From positions 62,001 to 126,000 of the forward strand of contig JAFUVQ010000013.1 in NCBI GenBank assembly GCA_017477505.1: a stretch of 64,000 bases of DNA. The letters run 5' to 3'. The stretch's first letter is position 1. Every line of letters begins with the position of its first letter. Shown here piece after piece: positions 25,428 through 32,290 of this stretch. A program made the position numbers and the translations under genes. Below the pieces are notes generated by a model, which did not search any database, had not been told where the DNA came from, and saw nothing but the letters and a program-made list of their open reading frames with translations. Source of the DNA: Eubacterium sp. GTDB lineage: Bacteria; Bacillota; Clostridia; Lachnospirales; Lachnospiraceae.

Positions 25428-26444
25428 TTATTTCAGCGCTTGTTTCAGAACATCAAGGTTTTTCTCCATAATGCTGTAGTATGTCTCTCCACCCTCAACT
25501 TCAGTGATGGTTACTGACTGCATTGAATCCATCGCAAGAACTTTTACATCTGATGCCTTTGCAGTATCTATGATAGTCTTTGCAATCTTTCCATCAGTCT
25601 TCTCAGTAGTCAGAACGTGTGTAAGTCCGAGCTCATCCACCTTATCAGCAAGGAACTTGATAGTTTCAAAGCTGGCTTCGGTCTCTGCTGAACAACCTAC
25701 AAACGCTGCAAAATACCTGATATCATAATCATCGACCATATATCTGAATGGGAATCTGTCTCCGAAAAGTAATGTATCAAAGCTTCCTTCGTCAACAGCC
25801 TTCTGATACTCCTGATCAAGAGTATCAAGCTTAGCGATATAAGCATCAGCATTTGCAGTATATTTTTGAGAATTAGCAGAATCCTTTGCGCTGAGTGATT
25901 CGGCAATTGATGAAACAACAACCTTGGCATTCTTCAGTGAGAGCCATACATGCTCATCATATTCTACTTCTTCTTCTGCATCACCGTGAGTTTGCTCGTG
26001 ATCCTCGTCAGCATCCTCATGCTCCTCTTCCTGCATACCTTCAACTACTTCCTCTTCTTTAACACTTTCCTTAAGAACATCCATAAGGTTTATAACAGTC
26101 ATATCCTTATTTACTGCATTTTTAAGCGCATCATCTACCCATCCGTCTGACTCACCGCCTACATAAATGAATACATCTGCCGTTCCAACTTTCATGATGT
26201 CCTCTGCAGTAGGCTGATAGCTGTGAAGATCGGCACCTGTATCCATCAGAAGTGTTATGTCAACCGAATCAACTCCTGCCGTAATCTCCTTAACCCAGTC
26301 ATACTCAGGGAAGATGGTTGTTACTACCTTCAACTTTCCTGACCCGGCTGTGGCGCCTGAAGCAGCACCGCTGCATCCTGTGCACATTGCCACAATCAAA
26401 GATATGGCAACCATAAAACAAACGAACTTCTTAAAACTTCTCAT
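25428..26444 (-). CDS. znuA: Zn/Mn ABC transporter substrate-binding lipoprotein
   Basis: The signal sequence ends in a lipobox (AMCTGCSG). The cluster A-I fold follows: VVTTIFPEYDWVKEITAG, LHSYQPTAEDI (metal His), DEHVWLSLKN (metal His) and the C-terminal TVTITEVEGGETYYSIMEKN. A central loop rich in Glu, Asp and His (EEEHEDADEDHEQTHGDAEE, residues about 135-165) is typical of zinc-specific proteins such as ZnuA and AdcA. It captures the metal outside the membrane. It is the first gene of the importer cluster, preceded by two palindromic operator-like sites. Confidence 0.92.
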   Translation of the reverse strand: MRSFKKFVCFMVAISLIVAMCTGCSGAASGATAGSGKLKVVTTIFPEYDWVKEITAGVDSVDITLLMDTGADLHSYQPTAEDIMKVGTADVFIYVGGESDGWVDDALKNAVNKDMTVINLMDVLKESVKEEEVVEGMQEEEHEDADEDHEQTHGDAEEEVEYDEHVWLSLKNAKVVVSSIAESLSAKDSANSQKYTANADAYIAKLDTLDQEYQKAVDEGSFDTLLFGDRFPFRYMVDDYDIRYFAAFVGCSAETEASFETIKFLADKVDELGLTHVLTTEKTDGKIAKTIIDTAKASDVKVLAMDSMQSVTITEVEGGETYYSIMEKNLDVLKQALK

Positions 26445-26480
26445 GATGTACCTCCCGAAGCATGATATGTTGTCACGAAT

Positions 26481-26548
26481 TTGAAAACCATTTTCGATTT
26501 TACCACAAGCTTTCTATTTGTCAATATAAATTTGAAAATGATTTTCAA
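26481..26548. promoter_or_regulatory. Two Fur/Zur-family operator-like palindromes upstream of znuA
   Basis: TTGAAAACCATTTTCGA (26481-26497) and the perfect 17-base palindrome TTGAAAATGATTTTCAA (26532-26548) lie 37 and 88 bases upstream of the znuA start. With the site at 25359 they share the pattern TGAAAA-n3-TTTTC(A/G). The likely regulator is a Zur/Fur-type repressor not encoded in this window. Confidence 0.7.
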
Positions 26549-26553
26549 TTTTG

Positions 26554-27771
26554 TCAGCTGTCAGGTCTCTCCCGGAATTTATAGTATTCATTTACAAGAC
26601 TGCGGTACCCCCATTCTTTCAGTGTCTCGTACCTTGTTCTATAGTTCGCCGCCCTATGCTTACCCGAAATAATATATCTTGCGTATTGCTGTATATAAAG
26701 ATCCAGCTCATGAAGACTGCTGTCGGTATTAATATACGGAAAGTACCAGCCTGTCCAGGAAAAACCGTCCTCATCATACGTAAAAAGCTTACGGTTCATA
26801 GCACGGATGAAGCCTTTTGCCGCTTTATCCATACTGAAATTCCTCCCAAGGCCCCATCTACGGAGTGCTCTCGCCTTTCTTCTGATCTTTGCCATAAGCT
26901 TTCTTTTTGCATTTGATGATATATCAATAGTCCCGTTATCAAATGTAAAGCCAAGGAATTCATAGGATTCTCCCGGCTTTCCATAGCAGAGCTTGTCTTC
27001 ATTCAGGTTTAATCCCAGATTTCTGATTAAAGAAAAAAGCCGGTCTCTCAGTTTACATAATTCTTCTTCCGTATCTGCAAATATCAGTATGTCATCAGAA
27101 TATCTGAAATATGTATTACCTGATTCAAAGAAAAGCCGGTCCACGTCCATCATATATACATTTGCAAAAAATGAAGCAACAGGCACGCCGGCCATAGCTC
27201 CCCGGTCTTCCTCGATAATCTCGCCATTTTTGACGGCTCTTTTATCTCTCAAAAGCCGCTCGAACAGTTCCAAAAGTCTTTCGTCATTCTCCTTCAGAAA
27301 ACCGAGTTTTAGAATAAGCCTTTCAGCATCTATAGAATTGAAATAATTGCTTATATCTACTTTCAGAAAGAACTTTTCAGACAAACATTTACGGTTTTTA
27401 AGATATCTTATGGCATCACCGGCTCCGGTCTTTCTCCTGAAAGCGTAACAGTTATCGGAAAAAATCCCATCGTATCTGTACAGTAGAAATGCAATTAATT
27501 TCAGAATTATGTTAACCGGCTCATCGTAGGTATATATGACTCTTTTCTTCAAACTACCGCCCTTCGCGATCTCTTTTCTGGCAGGAACAGGCGTATCATT
27601 GAGGAGTTTATCAACATCTACAGGAAAGGTACCTCCCTCTATATACGCCTCGATTTCCTTTATCTCAGCTATAGAAGTATATCCGGCTTCTTTCTTATGT
27701 CGAAGATACTCGTCCCAGCTTTCCCTCATATAAAGTTTAGAGATTATATCCTGAGTTTTATCTGAATTCAT
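26554..27771 (-). CDS. Stand-alone reverse transcriptase, class unassigned
   Basis: A 405-residue RNA-directed DNA polymerase. Visible RT blocks are NCYAFRRKTGAGDAIRYL (about 107-124), KVDISNYFNSID with the first catalytic Asp (139), GVPVASFFANVYM (195-207) where group II intron RTs have QGGPLSP, the catalytic YSDD (224-227), and EFLGFTF (271-277). About 120 residues of thumb and C-terminal helices follow (NYRTRYETLKEWGYRSLVNEYYKF). There is no HNH endonuclease and no intron RNA around it. The Y-S-D-D box and altered QG motif fit the 'unknown group' or retron-like bacterial RTs, many of which are antiphage. A structured element with its own promoter lies directly upstream. No strong ribosome site is seen. 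Confidence 0.85.
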   Translation of the reverse strand: MNSDKTQDIISKLYMRESWDEYLRHKKEAGYTSIAEIKEIEAYIEGGTFPVDVDKLLNDTPVPARKEIAKGGSLKKRVIYTYDEPVNIILKLIAFLLYRYDGIFSDNCYAFRRKTGAGDAIRYLKNRKCLSEKFFLKVDISNYFNSIDAERLILKLGFLKENDERLLELFERLLRDKRAVKNGEIIEEDRGAMAGVPVASFFANVYMMDVDRLFFESGNTYFRYSDDILIFADTEEELCKLRDRLFSLIRNLGLNLNEDKLCYGKPGESYEFLGFTFDNGTIDISSNAKRKLMAKIRRKARALRRWGLGRNFSMDKAAKGFIRAMNRKLFTYDEDGFSWTGWYFPYINTDSSLHELDLYIQQYARYIISGKHRAANYRTRYETLKEWGYRSLVNEYYKFRERPDS

Positions 27772-27843
27772 CTTTTAGCTCTGCCACGACTTTCTTCACT
27801 TACCAATAATCTACAGGGCGATGCTAACAGCATAAATAAAAAA

Positions 27844-27973
27844 GGAAAGAGAAAAATACCTTGAATGAATCGTAGATTCATTACCGGACTTCACACATCC
27901 CGGCTGTCTGCGAAGCCACTACCCGGAATATGCCTGATCCCATGCAGACGCGTGAAAACGCTTTTCTCTTTCC
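27844..27973 (-). ncRNA. Candidate RT-associated structured RNA
   Basis: A perfect 12-bp inverted repeat, GGAAAGAGAAAA (27844-27855) with TTTTCTCTTTCC (27962-27973), encloses 106 bases. Inside are AATGAATC-GTA-GATTCATT (27864-27882), GTCTGC/GCAGAC (27906-27911 with 27944-27949), CCGG/CCGG (27884-27887 with 27900-27903) and GCGT-GAAA-ACGC (27950-27961). On the minus strand, the RT strand, the outer stem is followed by TTTTTTATTT. The whole lies 72 bases upstream of the RT start. The layout recalls retron msr-msd or DRT template RNAs, but no family match is claimed. Confidence 0.5.
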
Positions 27974-27974
27974 A

Positions 27975-28003
27975 TTTATAATTTTATCATCCATTTTCTA
28001 CAA
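27975..28003 (-). promoter_or_regulatory. Putative promoter for the RT-upstream RNA
   Basis: Minus-strand TTGTAG (27998-28003) and TATAAA (27975-27980) are 17 bases apart. An overlapping alternative is TTTACC (28004-28009) with TAAAAT (27981-27986), also 17 apart. Either predicts a transcript starting at or just inside the outer arm of the inverted repeat at 27962-27973. Confidence 0.45.
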
Positions 28004-28017
28004 GGTAAAGAACCTCT

Positions 28018-28932
28018 TTAATAATAATCGCCCACAAGAAGAATATTACTGTCTCCTTCCCATTCCCATATAGAGTTTTCATCCGGATTATTTCTCAGCC
28101 AGTCACATTTTGCAGCCAGCAATTCCCGAAATCTCTCTGCTCTGCCAGGGGTTGTGTACTCACTCATCTCCGGAAGAAGCATGAACGCGTCCAATTTCTT
28201 TTCTTCAGAAGACTGATATAAATCGATGTATTTCAATCTGTCTTCCTTTGAGATTGCAGCGTTAGATAAGGAAAACACCTTCCCAAGTGGGTATATGCAG
28301 ATATTCTTCAGCCCCTGTTTAGAGAAAAATTTCGGAACTTCCTCCGGTTTTACCCCGCATATATGTGAGAAAAAAGGATCCAATTCATTATATATATGAT
28401 AAAACTGATAATACAGTGTCTGAAACTCCTTTATCCACGTACACTCCTCCGGCCAATCACCGGTAACTATGGCAGAAGACGCATATGACATCGGCGTTAC
28501 AGAAACAATCTTCCCTCCCGGTCGCACAACTCTCTTCATTTCCGCCATAGCCCTTTCGGGATCCGGAATATTGGTAAAAAAAGTATGACTGGTGACAATA
28601 TCAAATGAATCCGCCTCAAAGGGAAGATTAAATGCATCCCCTGTTATAAAATCGATTGGAAGCTGCCTTACAGTCGCAATTTTCTTCGCATAATCGATAA
28701 AAGGCTCCTCGAGATCAACTCCGACCGCGGTTACTTTCTCATCGCCTTCAACCATTAACCTTGTGAAAAAACCTGTTCCGCAACCCACATCAAGAATTCT
28801 CATTCCATCCTTAAGTCCGCACCATTTCCTGACAAGAGGCTTCATATCTTCAGGAATAAGTAACATACGGGATTTTTCCAGAAAATCCGGATTCTGGAAA
28901 TACACTGACCACTTTTTTTCCTTTTTCTCCAT
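28018..28932 (-). CDS. Class I SAM-dependent methyltransferase
   Basis: A 304-residue protein with the SAM-binding glycine loop ILDVGCGTGFFTRLM (near residue 50), the acidic ribose-binding GVDLEEPFIDYAKK, and FDIVTSHTFFTNIPDPERAMAEMKRVVRPGGK. This is the Methyltransf_11/25 type that acts on small molecules or lipids. Its substrate is not recognisable. The start MEKKEKKWSVYF has AGGTAAGG just before it; the long upstream extension is hydrophobic, unlike the family, and crosses a repeat cluster. It stands between the type VII locus and the RT with no clear operon partner. Confidence 0.85.
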   Translation of the reverse strand: MEKKEKKWSVYFQNPDFLEKSRMLLIPEDMKPLVRKWCGLKDGMRILDVGCGTGFFTRLMVEGDEKVTAVGVDLEEPFIDYAKKIATVRQLPIDFITGDAFNLPFEADSFDIVTSHTFFTNIPDPERAMAEMKRVVRPGGKIVSVTPMSYASSAIVTGDWPEECTWIKEFQTLYYQFYHIYNELDPFFSHICGVKPEEVPKFFSKQGLKNICIYPLGKVFSLSNAAISKEDRLKYIDLYQSSEEKKLDAFMLLPEMSEYTTPGRAERFRELLAAKCDWLRNNPDENSIWEWEGDSNILLVGDYY

Positions 28933-28972
28933 ATCCTTACCTACAATCATTATAATAAGCTGGCGACATGCG

Positions 28973-29051
28973 CCGCGCTGAGCGCGGGATGCGAAGCTTC
29001 GCATCCTAGTGCTTCCCCTATATAATAGGAACCGCAGTTTCCTATTATATA
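28973..29051. repeat. Cluster of palindromes
   Basis: CCGCGCTGAGCGCGGG (28973-28988) is joined to the perfect 20-base palindrome GGATGCGAAGCTTCGCATCC (28987-29006). Next comes a 13-bp hairpin, TATATAATAGGAA/TTCCTATTATATA (29019-29051, loop CCGCAGT). A related GC-rich core, CGCGCCGAGCGCGGG, occurs at 1406-1420. No gene overlaps it. Confidence 0.75.
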
Positions 29052-29056
29052 AAATT

Positions 29057-29083
29057 ATCGGTGCCATAAGACACAGCACCGAT
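29057..29083 (-). terminator. Terminator of the type VII locus
   Basis: ATCGGTGC (29057-29064) pairs with GCACCGAT (29076-29083). It is followed on the minus strand by AATTTTATATAA. It lies 25 bases after the last gene of the secretion cluster. Confidence 0.75.
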
Positions 29084-29108
29084 ATTACTGATAATTCAGT
29101 ATGTTATT

Positions 29109-30377
29109 TCAATCTAAATCATTGAATCCATTAACAATTCCATTCATAAATACTTCCTGAACCTTAGGATCAACCATTCCTACAGAAGAAGGTGTAGTTT
29201 CATACAACACTGTTTCCCTATTATAGAAAAGCCCGCTCATTTCAACAATCTGATACTTATCACCCGGATAAATATTAGTACTAGACATCATATTCCCATT
29301 ATCATCGAAATACAGCATCATCGCATATTCATCATTTTTATGTGCCGGATCCATGGTAATACGAAAATCATAATAACTCGAAATATTAGTTTGATTACCG
29401 GTCACTTTTTCATAAATATCACGGGCAGAGTTCGAATAAACAAGAAGCGCTGCGCCATCTGCACCGTTCCGCATAGCTTCCTTGACATAAGCCCTCGTAG
29501 AACCGGCATATTTCTCCACGGCATTTGTATAATCAGATGAATTTACGCCAATAGTTACAACCTTTTCACCCTGATATGCTTCATAGAAAGTAAGTGTAAC
29601 ACCCATTTCCTTTCTGCCGGCGGTAACAAAATTGTTGGCGATATTTAAGCAATCAAACAATGTTCCAAGACCCGTATCAGGAATCATGAAGTTACCGGAA
29701 TTTCCGTATTCATATTTTCCGCCTGCGGCAGAAGCCATATCATCAACCGAATTCATCGAAAAGCCGTTTGCAAAGGCTGCTGCCCAATCAAAATAACTCC
29801 CGTCCAGATATATTTTTTTCAGCTCCTGTGGCGCCGAATAAAATGCCGGTTCGCTAGAAGATGGATAAGTACTAAACGGAGAAGTAACTATCTTGTATTT
29901 TATTCCATCAATATATATATACTGTTTATCAGCTGATAATACTAAATTTCCGTCCTTAATCTCTTCTATTCTGTCATCTGGAAGCGGCATGATAATACTG
30001 TCAGGTCCCATAATACCACTCTGCATTCCGGAATACTTGGCAGAAAGCGCCTTTGCCTCCGACTCAAGTTTATCAAGTTCAGCAAGTATCTCGCTCAGCG
30101 TACCGGTATGCGTAGTCTCATCATTATTTGTATTAAAACGGCATCTTCCCAATGCGATTGTGTCCGTGATATTATCACTATACATACTACTGAATGTATT
30201 TCCTATAGATGAATATACGGATCGTATGTTTCCGTCAGGAAAATCTGAATTACTGTCATAAACCACAGCATTTAACATCAGTCTCTTTCCTTCAGAAACC
30301 TGAGTAATCTGTTTGGACAGGTAACTGTTACAGGCTGTAAAGTTTTCCTGCTCAAGGTCTCGCTTTGTATATCCCAT
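29109..30377 (-). CDS. Large protein at end of type VII locus (substrate candidate)
   Basis: A 422-residue protein with no recognised family. The first about 120 residues are helical and polar (TLSEILAELDKLESEAKALSA), as in ESX substrates. The remainder is mixed alpha/beta (NLVLSADKQYIYIDGIKYKI; VTLTFYEAYQGEKVVTIGVN; EYAMMLYFDDNGNMMSST). No signal peptide and no transmembrane helix are seen. It is the last and largest gene after a series of small ESX-like genes and starts within four codons of the preceding stop. This makes secretion through the encoded EssC machine plausible. A toxin domain is not evident and no immunity gene follows. Confidence 0.6.
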   Translation of the reverse strand: MGYTKRDLEQENFTACNSYLSKQITQVSEGKRLMLNAVVYDSNSDFPDGNIRSVYSSIGNTFSSMYSDNITDTIALGRCRFNTNNDETTHTGTLSEILAELDKLESEAKALSAKYSGMQSGIMGPDSIIMPLPDDRIEEIKDGNLVLSADKQYIYIDGIKYKIVTSPFSTYPSSSEPAFYSAPQELKKIYLDGSYFDWAAAFANGFSMNSVDDMASAAGGKYEYGNSGNFMIPDTGLGTLFDCLNIANNFVTAGRKEMGVTLTFYEAYQGEKVVTIGVNSSDYTNAVEKYAGSTRAYVKEAMRNGADGAALLVYSNSARDIYEKVTGNQTNISSYYDFRITMDPAHKNDEYAMMLYFDDNGNMMSSTNIYPGDKYQIVEMSGLFYNRETVLYETTPSSVGMVDPKVQEVFMNGIVNGFNDLD

Positions 30378-30394
30378 ATAATCCCAGCCTCTTA

Positions 30395-30685
30395 TCAATC
30401 CTGCACAATAGCAGTCATCAAATCACTATCAACTGTCTGATACGAATCTGTCGCAAATCTCAATGCGCTGATATATCCATTTATCATATTAACAGTATAA
30501 CCCATGACATTGGAAATATCCTCTACAGACTGCATGTATTTATCAAAGTAAGGTCCCGTGCAATAACCGCTTGAGATTCCATCTATACGCGATTTACATA
30601 GTTTAATGTCTTCGCAGACATCAGATAATTCCTGTAATTTGGCTTCTACCGACGGCTGTGAAACCTCTATTCCACTTACTGGCAT
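30395..30685 (-). CDS. Small helical protein of type VII locus
   Basis: This 96-residue protein is predicted mostly helical (VEAKLQELSDVCEDIKLCKSRI, VEDISNVMGYTVNMINGYISAL). It has no signal peptide and the size of ESX partners, but no W-x-G motif. A turn SSGYCTGPYFDKY sits midway between the helices. It lies between another small gene and the large end gene with short gaps, so it may be a secretion partner or chaperone for the latter. Function is inferred from position only. Confidence 0.6.
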   Translation of the reverse strand: MPVSGIEVSQPSVEAKLQELSDVCEDIKLCKSRIDGISSGYCTGPYFDKYMQSVEDISNVMGYTVNMINGYISALRFATDSYQTVDSDLMTAIVQD

Positions 30686-30699
30686 ATGCTCCCTCCGAC

Positions 30700-30969
30700 T
30701 TATAACCTGTCATCTTCCGAAATACTATTCACGTATCCTTTTGAATCATTTATCATCTTTTGTGAATACGTAGTCAGTTTACCCGAAAGCATGTTATAAA
30801 TATTCAAATATAACTCCTGAAGAACCTCCTGAGTTAAAACCCCATAAAAATTCTCAGCAAAGATTTCAGCACAGATTCTGTTAAACTCTTCCAGGCACGA
30901 TTCGTAAGCCTCAACGCTGTTATTTATTGTACTGTTTGAATCCGAATAAAATGTTTCATCAACCTTCAT
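30700..30969 (-). CDS. Small helical protein of type VII locus
   Basis: An 89-residue acidic, helical protein (NNSVEAYESCLEEFNRICAEI, VLTQEVLQELYLNIYNMLSGKL). It has no signal peptide, no membrane helix and no recognised domain. Spacing of 14 bases to the next gene places it in the operon. ESX-like accessory or substrate roles are possible. Confidence 0.58.
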   Translation of the reverse strand: MKVDETFYSDSNSTINNSVEAYESCLEEFNRICAEIFAENFYGVLTQEVLQELYLNIYNMLSGKLTTYSQKMINDSKGYVNSISEDDRL

Positions 30970-31005
30970 ATTCGTCGAGTCTCCTCATTTCTTTTAATCA
31001 CTGTC

Positions 31006-31416
31006 CTAATTTTCAGCAGCCTTTGCCGCAGCCTCTTCCTCAGCCTTCTTTTTTGCCTCCTCTGCAGCCTTTCTGGCCTGTTCGGCGTCATATGCTTTAA
31101 TCTCACTGTCCCAGTAATTAATCTCAGCCTGAGCATTTGCAATCTCACCATTAATATATGTATCAAGCCGGTCAAGCTCCGCAAGAATGCTCGCCTTTTT
31201 GCCGGTTGAATATCTGTTAAAATTCAGATCATACAAACTGTCAAAAGCCTGTGATCTATCAGAATAATCACTCATATTAACTCTGATATTAATGCATTCC
31301 TGAAGAATCGGTTCAAGAGAAGAACGCAAACTGCCATTATATGAAAGCTTTGACTTATAACACTCTCTTTTCGCTACGAAATGATTATACTTTTCTACCA
31401 TCTGATACCGTTCCAC
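31006..31416 (-). CDS. Coiled-coil protein of type VII locus
   Basis: A 136-residue, highly helical protein. It starts MERYQMVEKYNHFVAKRECY and ends in an alanine/lysine/glutamate-rich coiled coil (ARKAAEEAKKKAEEEAAAKA). It resembles the short LXG-associated helical proteins found beside type VII toxins, but I cannot assign it firmly. It begins after a terminator-like hairpin that separates it from the two WXG100-like genes, so its expression may be lower than theirs. Confidence 0.6.
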   Translation of the reverse strand: MERYQMVEKYNHFVAKRECYKSKLSYNGSLRSSLEPILQECINIRVNMSDYSDRSQAFDSLYDLNFNRYSTGKKASILAELDRLDTYINGEIANAQAEINYWDSEIKAYDAEQARKAAEEAKKKAEEEAAAKAAEN

Positions 31417-31465
31417 GATATCCTCCTCTCGACCAGGTCAAAAGCCCAAAACCATGAATACAACA

Positions 31466-31495
31466 ACAGCCTCTCATGTATACACAAGAGGCTGT
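31466..31495 (-). terminator. Hairpin after WXG100-like genes
   Basis: ACAGCCTCT (31466-31474) pairs perfectly with AGAGGCTGT (31487-31495). On the minus strand it is followed by TGTTGTATTC, a modest U-tract. This would allow partial read-through from the WXG100-like pair into the downstream small genes. Confidence 0.65.
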
Positions 31496-31509
31496 AATTA
31501 ACAAATCAC

Positions 31510-31809
31510 TTAAATATTATGAACCATACTAGCAAGTTTTGCATCATATGCCTTAAAGTTTGCTACTATCTGACTCATCTGATTAGCAAACTGATCAACC
31601 ATAGTTGTCAGATCATTAAGATTTGTTTCAACTTTGCATCTATAAAAATCCTGATATGCATCTGCCGCTTCACTAATATAGCTTGCGGTAAGTGCATTCA
31701 TAGTTGCACTCATTTCGCTATGAACATTTTCTATTGCAGAATTAATACTTTTCATTGCGCTAATACTGCTCTCCGCTTGAGCATAATCTATTTTTAAATG
31801 ACTAGCCAT
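31510..31809 (-). CDS. WXG100-family protein (EsxA-like)
   Basis: This 99-residue two-helix protein (HLKIDYAQAESSISAMKSINSAI; VETNLNDLTTMVDQFANQM) has the size and heptad pattern of WXG100 proteins. These are exported as dimers by type VII machines and are needed for secretion. The usual W-x-G turn is replaced by SYISEAADAYQDF; the position is right but Trp and Gly are absent. The C-terminal part lacks an obvious Y-x3-D/E signal except possibly YDAKL. It stands 15 bases after its paralogue. Confidence 0.8.
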   Translation of the reverse strand: MASHLKIDYAQAESSISAMKSINSAIENVHSEMSATMNALTASYISEAADAYQDFYRCKVETNLNDLTTMVDQFANQMSQIVANFKAYDAKLASMVHNI

Positions 31810-31824
31810 ACTTCTTTACCTCCT

Positions 31825-32127
31825 TTATACATTACCAATAGACGATGCAATACCAGAATCAAATGCAGCCATATCCTGTTGCAACTGATCAAGCAAATTA
31901 CCAAACATCTCAACCTGAGCATTAACGCTTAAGTAAGTAGCTTCAACTATTTCATTATACTCACTATAATAAGCATCAATTGCATCGCCCTTCATGATAG
32001 ATCTTATTGTTTCTACTTCATTTGTTAATTTAGTAAGAAGTGCTTCCAATTCTTGTTTTTCAGATAACAATTCATTATAAGCACTAACTATACTTCCATA
32101 ATCTAAAGTCAATGATGTACCACCCAT
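31825..32127 (-). CDS. WXG100-family protein (EsxB-like)
   Basis: A 100-residue helical hairpin protein (YGSIVSAYNELLSEKQELEALL; NAQVEMFGNLLDQLQQDMAAF). The turn reads MKGDAIDAYYSEY, keeping the glycine but not the Trp of W-x-G. It probably pairs with the next gene product as an ESX heterodimer. AAGGAGGG precedes the start. About 160 bases without a gene separate it from essC and probably carry its own promoter, since AGAGT-TAGCATT-ACTCT forms a small hairpin there. Confidence 0.8.
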   Translation of the reverse strand: MGGTSLTLDYGSIVSAYNELLSEKQELEALLTKLTNEVETIRSIMKGDAIDAYYSEYNEIVEATYLSVNAQVEMFGNLLDQLQQDMAAFDSGIASSIGNV

Positions 32128-32290
32128 AGTTTCCCTCCTTAAATTAAACTACTATATAAATTTAGAGTAATGCTAACTCTCTACCCTAAAAGTGAATGTA
32201 TCACATAGTCTGTACTGTGTCTACCAAAAAACACTTCTATACATACATTTTCTACATATTTCACAATCCCATTTGTGCAATTTGTATATG

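Noticed and set aside
26554..28020. Group II intron or diversity-generating retroelement around the RT
   Set aside because: No domain V/VI-like sequence, no maturase-endonuclease domain, and no template/variable repeat pair or variable-protein gene is visible near the RT.
28933..29079. Hydrophobic N-terminal extension of the methyltransferase
   Set aside because: It crosses the palindrome cluster and lacks a ribosome site, while AGGTAAGG precedes the start at 28932.
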